Positions 38,691 through 49,511 of a stretch of DNA of 64,000 nucleotides are shown here, in pieces. The stretch is from the NCBI GenBank assembly GCA_949825025.1, contig OX463784.1:17550124-17614123 (forward strand), in the 5' to 3' direction. Position numbers and translations under genes: made by a program. Numbering within the stretch: the first letter of the stretch is position 1; every line of letters begins with the position of its first letter. The stretch is from Siphlonurus alternatus. Taxonomy: Eukaryota > Arthropoda > Insecta > Ephemeroptera > Siphlonuridae. Under the pieces are notes generated by a model. That model saw only the letters and a program-made list of their open reading frames with translations, ran no database searches and was not told the DNA's origin.

Positions 38691-40240
38691 CATAGACTTA
38701 AAGGTATAGACGCGAAATACTATGGGTCTGCAATACAATACTATGTAGAGGTTGCAAGACATACACGGTCAAAAAATTTATGGTGGAATGGGAAGGGTTA
38801 AGCCGGTCAGGTATATTTCGTGACGTAGCCGGGTAGTTGACTTGTAGATGGCTCTGAAAAGTCAGCAAGGCAGCAGGCAGCAGGTGACCAGTAGATGAGC
38901 CTGTGTAGGAGTGTAAGCACGTTCTAAAATAATTTGCTAAATATCAAGTACGTTCGCAGCAATTTGTAAACTTTTGGCTTAAATATGGCACCTCGTTATT
39001 GTAGTTCGTTATATTGTTCCACCAAGCAAAACAAAGAAACGAAAGAAAAAGGAATCACTTTTCATCAGTAAGTATATATATATGTTATTGTTTTTGTATT
39101 TTACACTGCAAACTAAGTTAACTGTATAACTATCACATCGTATTGTACAGGATATTACATAAGGATACTTTACATTGACGTAATTATATAAAGAATATAT
39201 TATGTCAAGTTAATTAAATTTACAATATTTTGTATGTAATGTACAACATAATTAAATCATATTATCATTATTATGTTTTTTATTATATTTTAAAAACAAT
39301 CAAGATAATTCTATCAATGCTATACATGTATGTATGTATAAATGTATATATGCATATACATATATAATATACATTTATGTTTGTACGTAATAATTATAGT
39401 AAGGATATAAATTCTTGTTATTGTCAAACTATAATTGAAAAAGCAGGAATATAAAATTTCTAATTGAAAAATTTAACACTCTATACCTTTCTCTCTCTTT
39501 TCAAAAACCATCACAAGATTTAGTTGATATTTGCAAAATTACCGAAGTTCAAATTAAGCACCTGGAAAAATGTGGTAAATTAAAAAATGATAATAAACTT
39601 ATGCTAACTCTTCAAACCAGTGTAATGAAAAATATGAGTGCGAGTTGTTTTGATAGCCTGTGTGATCATGTATTTGAAGAAATACTGGAAGGGAATCACG
39701 TTTTTACTTTGATAAAATTAATTGTTCAAAAGTACGCAAAAGTTCGTCTTCATTACATCAGTGAAACAATAACTGATAAAATTATTAAAACTCGCATTCG
39801 AAGTATCCTTAAAAATGCCGTAATATTTCAAGGTCAATAACTTTGGCTTCTTTCATAATGTAATAAATTAAAATACGTACTATTTAAATTATACTTGCTC
39901 CCTGCTGTTAAATAATTTTGTATTAAAGTTTTAAAGTTATGTTTATATTTATATGTAATAATATTTGTATATAATGTATTGTATATTATATATCATAGTA
40001 TCATATCGTGTAGATATTGTGATTATTGTGAATTATAAATTTTGTTGAAAAATAAAAAATAAATAAAAAATAATTCAAATGTATATTTCTTTCCATATCT
40101 TTACTTGTAGGAATAACCCTTTTTGCCTGTCGTTCAACTACCTGGCTACGTCATAAGCCGCATTAGCCGCCTGACTGACGCGGGAGATGTGTGTCTCCCG
40201 ATAATAATCCTCACGGCCAGTCTATACCTTTAAGTTTATG
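38691..40240 (+). mobile_element. THAP-encoding DNA transposon derivative, 8-bp TSD (P-superfamily-like)
   Basis: Flanked by identical octamers ACTGTAAC at 38683-38690 and 40241-40248. Terminal inverted repeats: about 21 nt starting CATAGACTTAAAGGTATAGA, one mismatch between ends. A second, subterminal inverted pair TGACGTAGCCGGGTAGTTGA lies at 38821-38840 and 40134-40153 (one mismatch). An 8-bp duplication, terminal plus subterminal repeats and a THAP-type coding start together suit the P-element superfamily; hAT elements also give 8 bp but lack THAP. At 1,550 bp, with a broken THAP frame, it is probably a deletion derivative. Confidence 0.8.
38985..39840 (+). pseudogene. THAP-domain protein remnant (two exons) inside the transposon
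   Basis: ATG at 38985 opens MAPRYCSSLYC followed by EKGITFH, the C-x(4)-C ... F-H start of a THAP zinc finger; donor GTAAGT at 39068. A downstream frame ends at the stop at 39838-39840 and includes CDHVFEEI and FTLIKLIVQKYAKVRLHYIS, a C-terminal motif common in insect THAP-bearing transposase-like proteins. An acceptor AAAAGCAG at 39445 joins the two in phase. The rest of the THAP fold (the Cys-x2-His half and the AVPTIF-type end) and any RNase-H-like catalytic core are missing, so it is unlikely to be a working transposase. Confidence 0.6.
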
Positions 40241-40658
40241 ACTGTAACCAATCCGAGGAAGTGGTTTTTACTCTCCCCTAAGACGTTAAGTGTTAGAGTG
40301 TGTCTCGCGGTTAACAAGATTTGTAACATGTAACATCATTTTATAAAACAAAAAGCACTAAAAAATGAAACTGAATTAATTCATCCACATTTTTTATACT
40401 GTGGATTTTGCTTAACGTTAGATGTATAACAGTAAAATCTTGTTATGGAAAGAGTTAATGCAATTACTCTCATCACTTTGATACTTTGAACGTGATAAAT
40501 AGAGCGACAAAATGAATTATAATTATATCACGACAATTTTTATTATATTAGATTGGCGTTCTTTGAAACAGAGAGTGCATAAATCTTTGCATCATAATTT
40601 GCATGTGATTAAGATGAGACGTAGTTTTATTAAGTAAAACAAAATATTTTTTAATATA

Positions 40659-40979
40659 AATGGAGTATTGACCTCAATTTTTTTACTGCATAAATGGATA
40701 GAGGGTGCAAAGTTATGCTACCCTGATTTTTTTTCAGATTTTTTAGAGCCCGGGAAGTATTTTTAAAAAATTATTGAAAATTCTTTTTGTGACGTCACGA
40801 GACGCCGCTCCTTAAGAAAAAGATAAGGCTTAACGCCGCGTGACGTCACAAAAAGGACTTTCAATAAATTTTTAAAAATACTTCCCGGGCTCTAAAAAAT
40901 CTGAAAAAAATCAGGGTAGCATAACTTTGCACCCTCTATCCATTTCTGCAATAAAAAAAATTGAGGTCAATACTCCATT
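40659..40979. repeat. Foldback MITE, 320-bp family, best-preserved copy
   Basis: AATGGAGTATTGACCTCAAT and complementary TTGAGGTCAATACTCCATT. Paired TGACGTCAC boxes near 40790 and 40842 and GCCCGGGAAGTATTTTTAAA arms. The left and right ends carry the same A/T change relative to other copies, which suggests the arms are homogenised. Confidence 0.93.
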
Positions 40980-42670
40980 GCATTATTTCTCACAATGTAT
41001 CAATGTATACTGTGCTCCTGAATATAAAAATTACTATTAGTAGAGTGCTTTTACGAAACACTTTAGCTTTATTTTTATCCTAAGAAATTTTCCCGGGCTA
41101 AATCGAGTTTAGTTACTTTAAAATAAAATAAATAAAAAAAAATCAACGTCGTGTAAAGAAATAGACATATATTCACTTCAAATGGTACTAAAGGTCAGTT
41201 TCTTATCTTTCATGATGAGATAACGACCTTATAACCCTTATAACTAAATCTTCCATGTTCATTTTTTAATTTCAAATTGCCTAAAATAAGAATAAAAATT
41301 AAAAAATATATTTCATGACCTTTAATTCCAGAAATTTTGATTAAATTTACACAAAAAAGATTTTAAAAGAACATGACATGCAGAACTACATGATGCCAAC
41401 AAAATTAATTAAATGTAATATTACGCACTACAGAAGGGAAAGAGAAAAAGTGAATTAGAAGCGTGATAAATGTTTGAATTAGTTCAGATTAAATTTATCT
41501 CTCTATCTCCATGTACCGGTGGCACTATAATAAAATTTTAAAATAAACTACTAGTGCAGTAAAATAAATTATGTCAATGTGATGTCTTTCTATTGTTGTG
41601 TTTTATGGTCAGGTCAAGTATATATGGGGCTGGACATCCAGTATAACAATGCATGAGTGTCGTTGATATTGTTGCCGTGTTTCCATGCATGCAACGTGCA
41701 TGTACTGGCATGTATCTCGGTGAACTCACAGTACATAATTCATATTAATGTAAGTGATTAATGTTTTTATTATTATACATTAAAATACATGTTTTTATTT
41801 GAACATGATTCATTGTTATTTAGTTTTGATGGAAAATTTTGAATTTTATTTATTCCTCTTTTAATAATAAAAAAAAATAGCATAAAATTTCAACTCCAGA
41901 CACACTATTGCTTATAAATTAATTAATTAATCAATTAAATTTTCTCCTCTTCTGCAAACAAATTGAAGTGCCAATATAAAATTCAATATATATACACTTA
42001 AGTATTTTGCTTCAATTTAAAAATATATTTTTCAAATCAATTGCAATTAAAAATATTCCAGGATGAGATAAAAAAATTTAAGCCAGCTTAAGATTCTTAA
42101 TTGCTTTAAAATATAAAATAATTAAAATAACAAGTTATAAAGCTTTGAAATATTTTATTTAAATTTAGAAATGTTGAAATTGTATCATAAATTTTAATAT
42201 AAAATCAATTTACATATCATCGTATTGCTATAAAAATATGATTTAAAAATTAAATAAAATTTTAATACGATAATTTGTTTGTGAATATAAAAATTATAAT
42301 ACATTTTTTTCTTGGGTTGATTCTTCTTAATCTTCTTATAAAAAATTAAGTCATTTGAATGATAATTTGATAAGAATTTTTTTAAAGTATAGATTACATT
42401 TTTTCAAGCGAGAGGCAAATTGTTTGACGTGCCATCACCATGGTTACCATAGAAGGAAATAAAAGTGAATGCGCGGTGGGTAATATATATTGGTATGAAG
42501 AGATCTCATAATATAAATATTTCCAGATCGCAAGAGACTATAATAATAAAGTGCTGCTGTTCTCATTGCTAAATCAAACGATAATTTTCATAGTAGCTTA
42601 GCAGTAAAGTATGTACAGTAAAGTGGAAGGAAAATTCAACATCAATAGGAATATACGAATATACATATAA
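40980..42670. other. AT-rich stretch, nothing recognised
   Basis: No exon-like segment, RNA gene or repeat family member seen on either strand. Confidence 0.5.
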
Positions 42671-42808
42671 TGTACACTCCTCGCCTTGGAAAATTTACCA
42701 CTTGTTAATCACCATGGCACTTGTCGGATGTCCTGTGTTATTCTTACGGGGCATGGTGATTATAAAATAAGGCTGCAAAGGGTAATTTTCCGAGGTGACG
42801 GCTGTACA
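42671..42808. repeat. MITE, GGAAAATTTCC family, diverged copy
   Basis: TGTACACTCCTCGCCTTGGA on the left, TTTTCCGAGGTGACGGCTGT on the right, with CTTGTTAATCACCATGGCA and GCATGGTGATTATAAAAT inside. Confidence 0.72.
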
Positions 42809-42816
42809 TAATAATC

Positions 42817-43088
<272 letters not shown>

Positions 43089-43404
43089 ATATAATATCAT
43101 AAAAATGTGTACTGTACGGGAACGATTCACGAAGGAATTTCTCCCTTGAAAAGCTTTTTGACGAATCCCTCCCGTCTGTATGTATGATATATTATAAATA
43201 AATTTAATATAAATACAAAACCATATATTATATATACAATACATCATTTTACATTTCTTCAGAGTTTGAAGTTCAAAGAATATTCAAAAAGAAATCTTCA
43301 TATGGTATTAAAAAAAAGTAAAACATTTTCTCTACACAAATTGTATTTTACCTTTCTTCTTTTGACAACTTAAAATATGAAATAAAATTATTATATAAAG
43401 CATG

Positions 43405-43540
43405 TAGAGAAGATAGCGAAGGAAGTTATTCAGCTTTGTCACTAACCACGTTTACTGCCAGCCTAAATCAATAGCGCTTAACCACGGTTAGTGAATAAAC
43501 TGGATAATTTTCTAGACATGTCTTTCATGATTCGCCCGCA
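43405..43540. repeat. Short MITE, relative of 28101-28227
   Basis: AGAAGATAGCGAAGGAAGTT on the left, CTTTCATGATTCGCCCGC on the right, with CACTAACCACG and CGGTTAGTG inside. Confidence 0.6.
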
Positions 43541-43541
43541 T

Positions 43542-43931
43542 TAAGGGTAAGATAACACGAACAGTCGATTGTTTGCAGTCCCATTTGATTAACATGTAAA
43601 CCTTAGCAACCTCATAATAATTCTGAATTTTTTTTTAGAGACAGTTCTTAGCACCAAAAAAATGTGGAAAAAATTTCAAAACAATCGGACGATTCAATTT
43701 TTTTAAATGATTTTTTTAAATTTTCAGTATAGGGCTTTCCCATGGAGACCTAAACTAAGAAATTAATTTTAAAAAATTGGATCGTCCGATTGTTTTGAAT
43801 TTTTTTCCGTATTTTTTTGGTGCCAAGAACTGTCTCTCAAAAAAAATTCAGAATCATTATGAGGTTGCTAAGGTTTACATGTTAATCAAATGGGACTACA
43901 ACAATCGATTGTTCGTGTTATCTTACCCTTA
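43542..43931. repeat. Foldback element, TAAGGGTAAGATAACACGAA subfamily, intact (390 bp)
   Basis: Ends TAAGGGTAAGATAACACGAA and TTCGTGTTATCTTACCCTTA. Inner arms TTTGATTAACATGTAAACCT and its complement; centre AGGGCTTTCCCATGGAGACC. It is the uninterrupted counterpart of the copy at 46996-49511. Confidence 0.93.
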
Positions 43932-44177
43932 AGGTAGATTCACATGACGCTTTTTTATCATGCGGCGCGATTGGCGCGAAGCGAATAATGCGCACTTGTT
44001 AAGCTGTAACAACCATTGGCGGCTATATTTGGCGATTAAAGAAATAAAAAAAACATCGATATGTATTCGCAGCCCCAAACTAGAAAATCGCTCGCCGCAT
44101 TGGATTTCACATTCACAGCTTTTGCGTCAAAATTGCGTCGCACCATCGTTGTCGACATGCATGTGAATCCGCCTTAA
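43931..44177. repeat. MITE with AAGGTAGATTCACATG / CATGTGAATCCGCCTT ends
   Basis: Abuts the preceding foldback element, sharing its last base. GC-richer interior (GCGGCGCGATTGGCGCGAAG). Distant similarity to the hairpin at 20586-20821. Confidence 0.75.
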
Positions 44178-45412
44178 TATTGACATAATTGTTAATTACC
44201 AGAGAGCAATGTAAGCTAGGACCAGGGATCAAATTATCATGTTGTTCCCTGCTAGGACTCTCATATTTTCAATATAAGAGCTCTCTTGTTAATATGCAGG
44301 GAAGAACAGTCCTTATTCCCTTATGCAGTATCTTTTATAAATCATAAATCTCTCCTCAGCACTACATTTTTTTTCTGGAACGCTATGAATTCTTTTTTTT
44401 TTTTTTTATAATACAGTGTTCAAACCTGTTCAAAACTTTTCATAGTGCAACTTTAAAAAACTAACTTTTTATTTTTCCACTCTAATATTTTTATAATATA
44501 AAGCGTGATATAAATATTTACATTGAAGAATCTTATACGATAATTCATAATATATAATTATTATGTAAATATTATAATAAGTTCAATTTTAATGCATCGT
44601 ATTATAATACATTATAACGGTAAACATCATGAAAATTTATATTAAAGATGTCAAAAACCTTTAACCTAGTTTAACAAAAGCTATACTAATTTATTCTATA
44701 GCACTCTATGAAGATTGATAATTAAATGCCAATTAATATTCATAGCAATGATTTTGTTTAAATTAAAATTAAAACCAACTTTAAAAGTAAAAAACTTTCA
44801 GGATAATTTATATCAAGAATTATAATTTTAAAAAGTTGATATTTTATAATAAAGTGCGTCATTATAAAAAAAAAAAAGTTTTTCTTTAAAAAAAATTTTT
44901 TTGCTTCAAAAGTTTTAAAGGAAGTTTCATAATAAACTCTACTTAAAAGAGAAAAACTAGGCTATAGTAGGAAAAAAATACGAGTTCTTTTTTAAAAAAG
45001 AAAATAAAAACATACAGAAAGTTTTATAAGATTCAAAGATTATTTCTTTACTAATAATAGTTATTTTCCAGTAATGGACAACCTGTATGACAACTCCCTG
45101 TTTCAATTTTTAATTGGCTTTAGGTTATTTCAAGCATCCACGCAACCACCAAATATATAATATTGTAATAGATTTTGTACTAATAAATATAAATTTTGCT
45201 CTGCGGTTGGTTAATTTATTTATTTTTAGAAAGAAAAATTAAATATTTACTATAAAGCTAGCAATGGAAAAATTATAAATTTTACCTCCGAGATATTGCT
45301 AGCAAGTACTGCAAGTCTAGCAAGAGTTAAGTCGGGAGGACCGAATCCAAGGTCCGCGAGCGAAAATATAGTAAGATCACCATCTTAGTAAGATTGCTCT
45401 TTGATTTATATT
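44178..45412. other. AT-rich stretch, nothing recognised
   Basis: Poly(T) and poly(A) runs only; no exon-like or repeat-family segment seen. Confidence 0.5.
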
Positions 45413-45578
45413 ATATCGTCCCTCATCCGAAATAATGAGATATCTGTTTACCACGATCTCATTGCAAAAATGAGCCATCTGATATCTCAGGTGAGCTTTA
45501 TTTTAAACTGATTTACAGCTCATAATTGCTCTCACTTAAAAAAGCAGCTCATTATTCCATGCAGACGAGGGACGATAT
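45413..45578. repeat. MITE with ATATCGTCCCTC terminal inverted repeats
   Basis: Left ATATCGTCCCTCATCCGAAA then TAATGAGA, right GCTCATTATTCCATGCAGAC then GAGGGACGATAT. 166 bp; same ends as 3635-3830. Confidence 0.8.
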
Positions 45579-45754
45579 TCCATAAAAATATGTTCAGAGG
45601 TTGCTTTCGATGTTCGGATTACTGGGGAAAGATAGCTGTATAGACTTTCACATGATTGTTTGCCTTCCCATAATAACGTGTCCATGATTTGCTTGGTGTA
45701 AGTGCGGAGCACTGAATGTTTACAAATAATTATTCTCCATTTGACAAAATAAAA

Positions 45755-46068
45755 TAAAATAATTGTTTGGCAAAAGTGTCTGTGATTTCAATTCCATGCA
45801 TTGGAATTTACGAGAGGTGAATTTCTGGAGCAAATTGTTTGTAAATTGCATATCTGATTACAAGTTTGAGCCAACGAGTTTTACCTGAAATTGGATTACC
45901 GTTGATGTTTGTGATAACGTTCAGTGAGTCTGATTGTATTACAACTTCACGAGGCAGGATAGCTAGACTAGATACAAAAGTAGATTCTGCAGTGAAAATG
46001 CTGGCTTCAACTGGTAACCTTTTTTTAAGATTCATTGAAGAAACAAAAAGGATGCTCCTATAACTTCC
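45755..46068 (-). pseudogene. RNase H domain remnant of a jockey-type non-LTR retrotransposon
   Basis: Minus-strand frame reads LPVEASIFTAESTFVSSLAI, VVIQSDSLNVITNI and, after an in-frame TAA replacing the usual Trp, IPMHGIEITDTFAKQ. This is the E-x-x-A, S-D-S and W-I-P-x-H-x-x-x-x-N-E-x-A-D series of LINE-encoded RNase H in order. The stop and substitutions show it is dead. Confidence 0.75.
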
Positions 46069-46074
46069 GGAGAT

Positions 46075-46290
46075 TAAGGCGGGTCGCACACAGCCTCGTA
46101 TTTATGTGATCGTACTTTTTTTAATTCTTACTTACAGTTAGAACCGGTTCTAAATTTCTTGCCATATACGAAGGCATATACGATAAGAATCTGTTGCGCG
46201 GCTACACCTGCATGATGATCGTAAGGGAGTTTTATATTCTTTTTAAATCATACGGTGCGAAATTATGCGATCTAGGGTGAGACAGACTTA
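46075..46290. repeat. MITE, second copy of the TAAGGCGGGTC family
   Basis: TTAAGGCGGGTCGCACACAG on the left; AAATTATGCGATCTAGGGTG then AGACAG on the right. Shares GGTTCTAAATTTCTTGCCAT with 16608-16794. It abuts and partly overlaps the RNase H remnant. Confidence 0.75.
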
Positions 46291-47049
46291 CCTAACCTTC
46301 ACGACACTTTTTTTAACTCCCTAATTGGATAGAGGACCTCATGAACTCTATCATGTCATGAACTGTCAATTTTTCAGCTTTTTTAACAATCATATCATCC
46401 TCAAAATCGAGGGGACGAAAAGACGATGTTAGTGATTTTATTTTTAATCCAAAATAACAAAATATTATTTTCTGTATTAAAAACAAAATAGCTTATACTT
46501 TCTTATTACATGCCATTTACTGGAGGAAGAATATTTTTCCTCTTCCAAATTTACTTTGATATTAAAGATGTACTCGTGAAAACACGAATTCATAGAGTTC
46601 TACATTCTTATTTTATTTGCAGGAGCTGCAGCTTAAGCTAAATAGAAAAGCCAAAAATTTCAAGTTCATCGTTTGCTTAAATTTACATTCACAAACAGAG
46701 ATAACATTCCTTCTATCCCGTAGTGTACTTGCCGCAAGCAAACCTTTTTAACTCGGAAAAGTTCATTGAAGAATAACTCAACTTTAATGGATCAAACCCA
46801 CACGCATATCGCATGATACTTTACAAGAACCGCAGCCATATTATAATAGTATCAGCAGCAGCGTGTAAGATGAGAGAAGACGTAGAAAAAAAATTAATTA
46901 TAAATTATAGGAGGCAATTATTACATTTATATCGTCCTCATATAATTTACTACTTTAGTAATATAAGAATACAATGAACCACATTTTTGTGTCCTTAAGG
47001 GTAAGGTAACACGAACAATCGATTGTTGTAGTCCCATTTGATTAACATG

Positions 47050-49167
47050 CAGGCACGGACTGGCCTACCGATCCACCGAGCGTGGGTCGGTGGGCCGCGA
47101 CAAAAGTGGGCCGCCGGGGCAAATGTGGGCCGCCGGCCACAAAGAAAAAAAGAGGGTAAAAAAGAGAAAAGAAAGAGGGAGAAGGAGAAAAAGGAAAATA
47201 AGAACAAAATGATAACAACCAACTATTAGCGAAATTAAAGAGATTTTAAACCCATGATGCATACAATGAACAATTATTATTATATAATGGACCATTTTAT
47301 CTTAATGTAGAGCTTCTATCAGGAAAAAAAAATGAGTTAGTATTTTCTAAAAATCGTTCAAGTGATCCACCGTATATCGAACCGGAAAAAAAATCTATCT
47401 CACATAAACGTTTGCCAGAAAATAAATCCAAAGTCAGAGTAAACGAGTCGCTTAACATTTTAATTAAGGCCTTACCTATATAACCAAGACACTCGAATAT
47501 CTCGAAAAATAAACCCTAGGTCTTAGGTGATATGAAAAAAATATAGCGATGTTCTGTGCCACGAGCTTTAACCAAAAACCAATTATTATTTTTTCGCTCG
47601 AATCCATTTATCCGTAAAAAATAACAGTCTAGCAATGTTCATTCCCATAAGAGTTTTTCTTTATTTTTGTACGGAAAAATGGATTGGAGCCAAAAAATTT
47701 GATTGGTCATAGAACCAAAGAATTAATATTTTTTCTATGATAGAAAATCGTTATATTTTTCATACCACCTAACGGTGTATTTTTTTCTTTTGTTTTTAAG
47801 ATATTCGAGGGTTTTTGTAAACGACACATTTGCTGTAACTTTGGAATTTTTTCTGGCAAACCTATGTGAGATAGAATTTTTTGGATTTCGATTTGATATG
47901 GAGGACCACTTGCATTATTTTAAAAAAATACTAAGTCAACTGATAGGAACCTCATAGGAACTCTACTTTAAGCTGAAATTACACGGTACAAAATTTCAAA
48001 TTATTGAACACTGCATTCAATTTTTCATTTTTTATAAGAAAATTTCCACGCTATTTGTTTGTATTATACAGACTTTTTTTTTTTTTTTTTTTTTTGTAAG
48101 AAAATATTGATAAAAAAAATGTATCATGTAATAACGTCTTACATAAAATCAAGGAATTTATATACAGTATGCCTGGTATACTGCGCTTGTGATGTTATAT
48201 GAAAAATCAGGTCTTTCTAAGTACTATGGGAGTTTTATCCAGGGCAGACTATATATATGCGACCCAGGAAATTTTAGTACTTTCAAATAAAGTTAAATCA
48301 CTAAATTTGGAATAATAAAAAATAGCTATATCATTATATTACATTACAATCAAGTGGAAATTAACATGCATCAGAAAAATATTTCAGAGATTAAGAGATT
48401 AAATTATTTTAACGAATTTTGGTTAGATTACTTTGATGAAAACAGTATTAAAAATAAAATTTCACTACAAAATGAAAAAAAAAAAAAAAAAAAAAATGTA
48501 ATAAACATTTATTCTTAAAAAAAGGGCATTTCAATTTTAATTAATGCAGAAGGAAATTAAAAACTAACTAAAATTTAAACTTGCACACAAGTACTCAAAA
48601 TTACGTATAATATATTAAGAAAATTCCATTTTCAAACTCGTAAGTAATTAATTTAATTTAAATACTCGGTTTATTAAGTAATTATTAATATACTTATATT
48701 GCATGTTACACAGTATTTTTAGTCTTGTCTTGATTTATATTTTGTCCAATGGACACGCGCTAAGTTTTTTTTTTTTTTTTTTGCATAAATGAATGAATGT
48801 AGATGATAATGGGTACCAAATTTTTTTTTTTAATGACACATAATTTTAAATATATTTTTAAAACCAATTGTATATTGCAACTAAAAAAATATTTAGTAGT
48901 CTCATTTTTTTCCTTAAAAATCATAATTGTACATAGGATTTCAATGAATTAGTATCATTAAATAATTTATTTCAGTTTTTAGTGTAATTTGATAAAATTG
49001 TAGTGATATTTAGTGAAAATTCTAGTGAAATCCTAAAAAAAATTCCGCCTGCGGCGAGCTACTGGGGGGCGTCGCCCCCCAGACCCCCCTTTCGAGTGCT
49101 AGCCTCCGCCTCTGTGGGCCGTCGTTCCTTCTTGCTCGGTGGGCCGTTGCGGCCCAGTCCGTGCCTG
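47050..49167. mobile_element. hAT-like non-autonomous DNA transposon, 2,118 bp
   Basis: Terminal inverted repeats CAGGCACGGACTGG at both ends, flanked by the octamer TTAACATG at 47042-47049 and 49168-49175. The CAGG-start terminus and 8-bp duplication are diagnostic of hAT. The ends are GC-rich (GTGGGTCGGTGGGCCGCGAC; GGGCCGTCGTTCCTTCTTGC). No transposase frame is visible; the interior contains a further palindromic insert. Confidence 0.92.
47301..47972. repeat. 670-bp foldback nested inside the hAT-like element
   Basis: Left CTTAATGTAGAGCTTCTATC pairs with the right end reading, in complement, CTTAAAGTAGAGTTCCTATG. Further pairs: CAAGTGATCCACCGTATATC, CTCGAATATCTCGAAAA and CGCTCGAATCCATTTATCCG are mirrored. 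Arms are about 85% alike by eye. The 60-codon frame at 47775-47957 lies in one arm and is not a gene. Confidence 0.8.
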
Positions 49168-49511
49168 TTAACATGTAAACCTTAGCAACCTCATAATGAT
49201 TCTGAATTTTTTTTGAGAGACAGTTCTTGGCATTAAAAAAATATGGAGAAAATTTCAAAACAATCGGACGATCCAATTTTTTTAAATGAATTTTTTAAAT
49301 TTTCAGTATAGGGCTTTCCCATGGAGACCGAAACTAAAAAATTAATTTAAAAAAATTTAATCGTCCGATTGTTTTGAAATTTTCTCCATATTTTTTTAAT
49401 GCCAAGAACTGTCTCTAAAAAAAAATTCAGAATCATTATGAGGTTGCTAAGGTTTACATGTTAATCAAATGGGACTACCAACAATCGATTGTTCGTGTTA
49501 TCTTACCCTTA

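Larger units (their letters stand above)
46996..49511. repeat. Foldback element split by a hAT-like insertion
   Basis: Ends TAAGGGTAAGGTAACACGAA and TTCGTGTTATCTTACCCTTA. Removing the insert and one 8-bp duplicate leaves 390 bp, exactly the length of the intact copy at 43542-43931, with matching arms. Confidence 0.95.

Noticed and set aside
47038..47295. Frames on both strands at the hAT-like left end
   Set aside because: They span the element terminus and a purine-rich tract; no transposase motif such as the hAT dimerisation region.
49062..49090. Strong GC hairpin as a bacterial-type terminator
   Set aside because: It is a short palindrome (CTGGGGGGCG...CCCCCCAG) inside the hAT-like element in eukaryotic DNA; no gene ends there.
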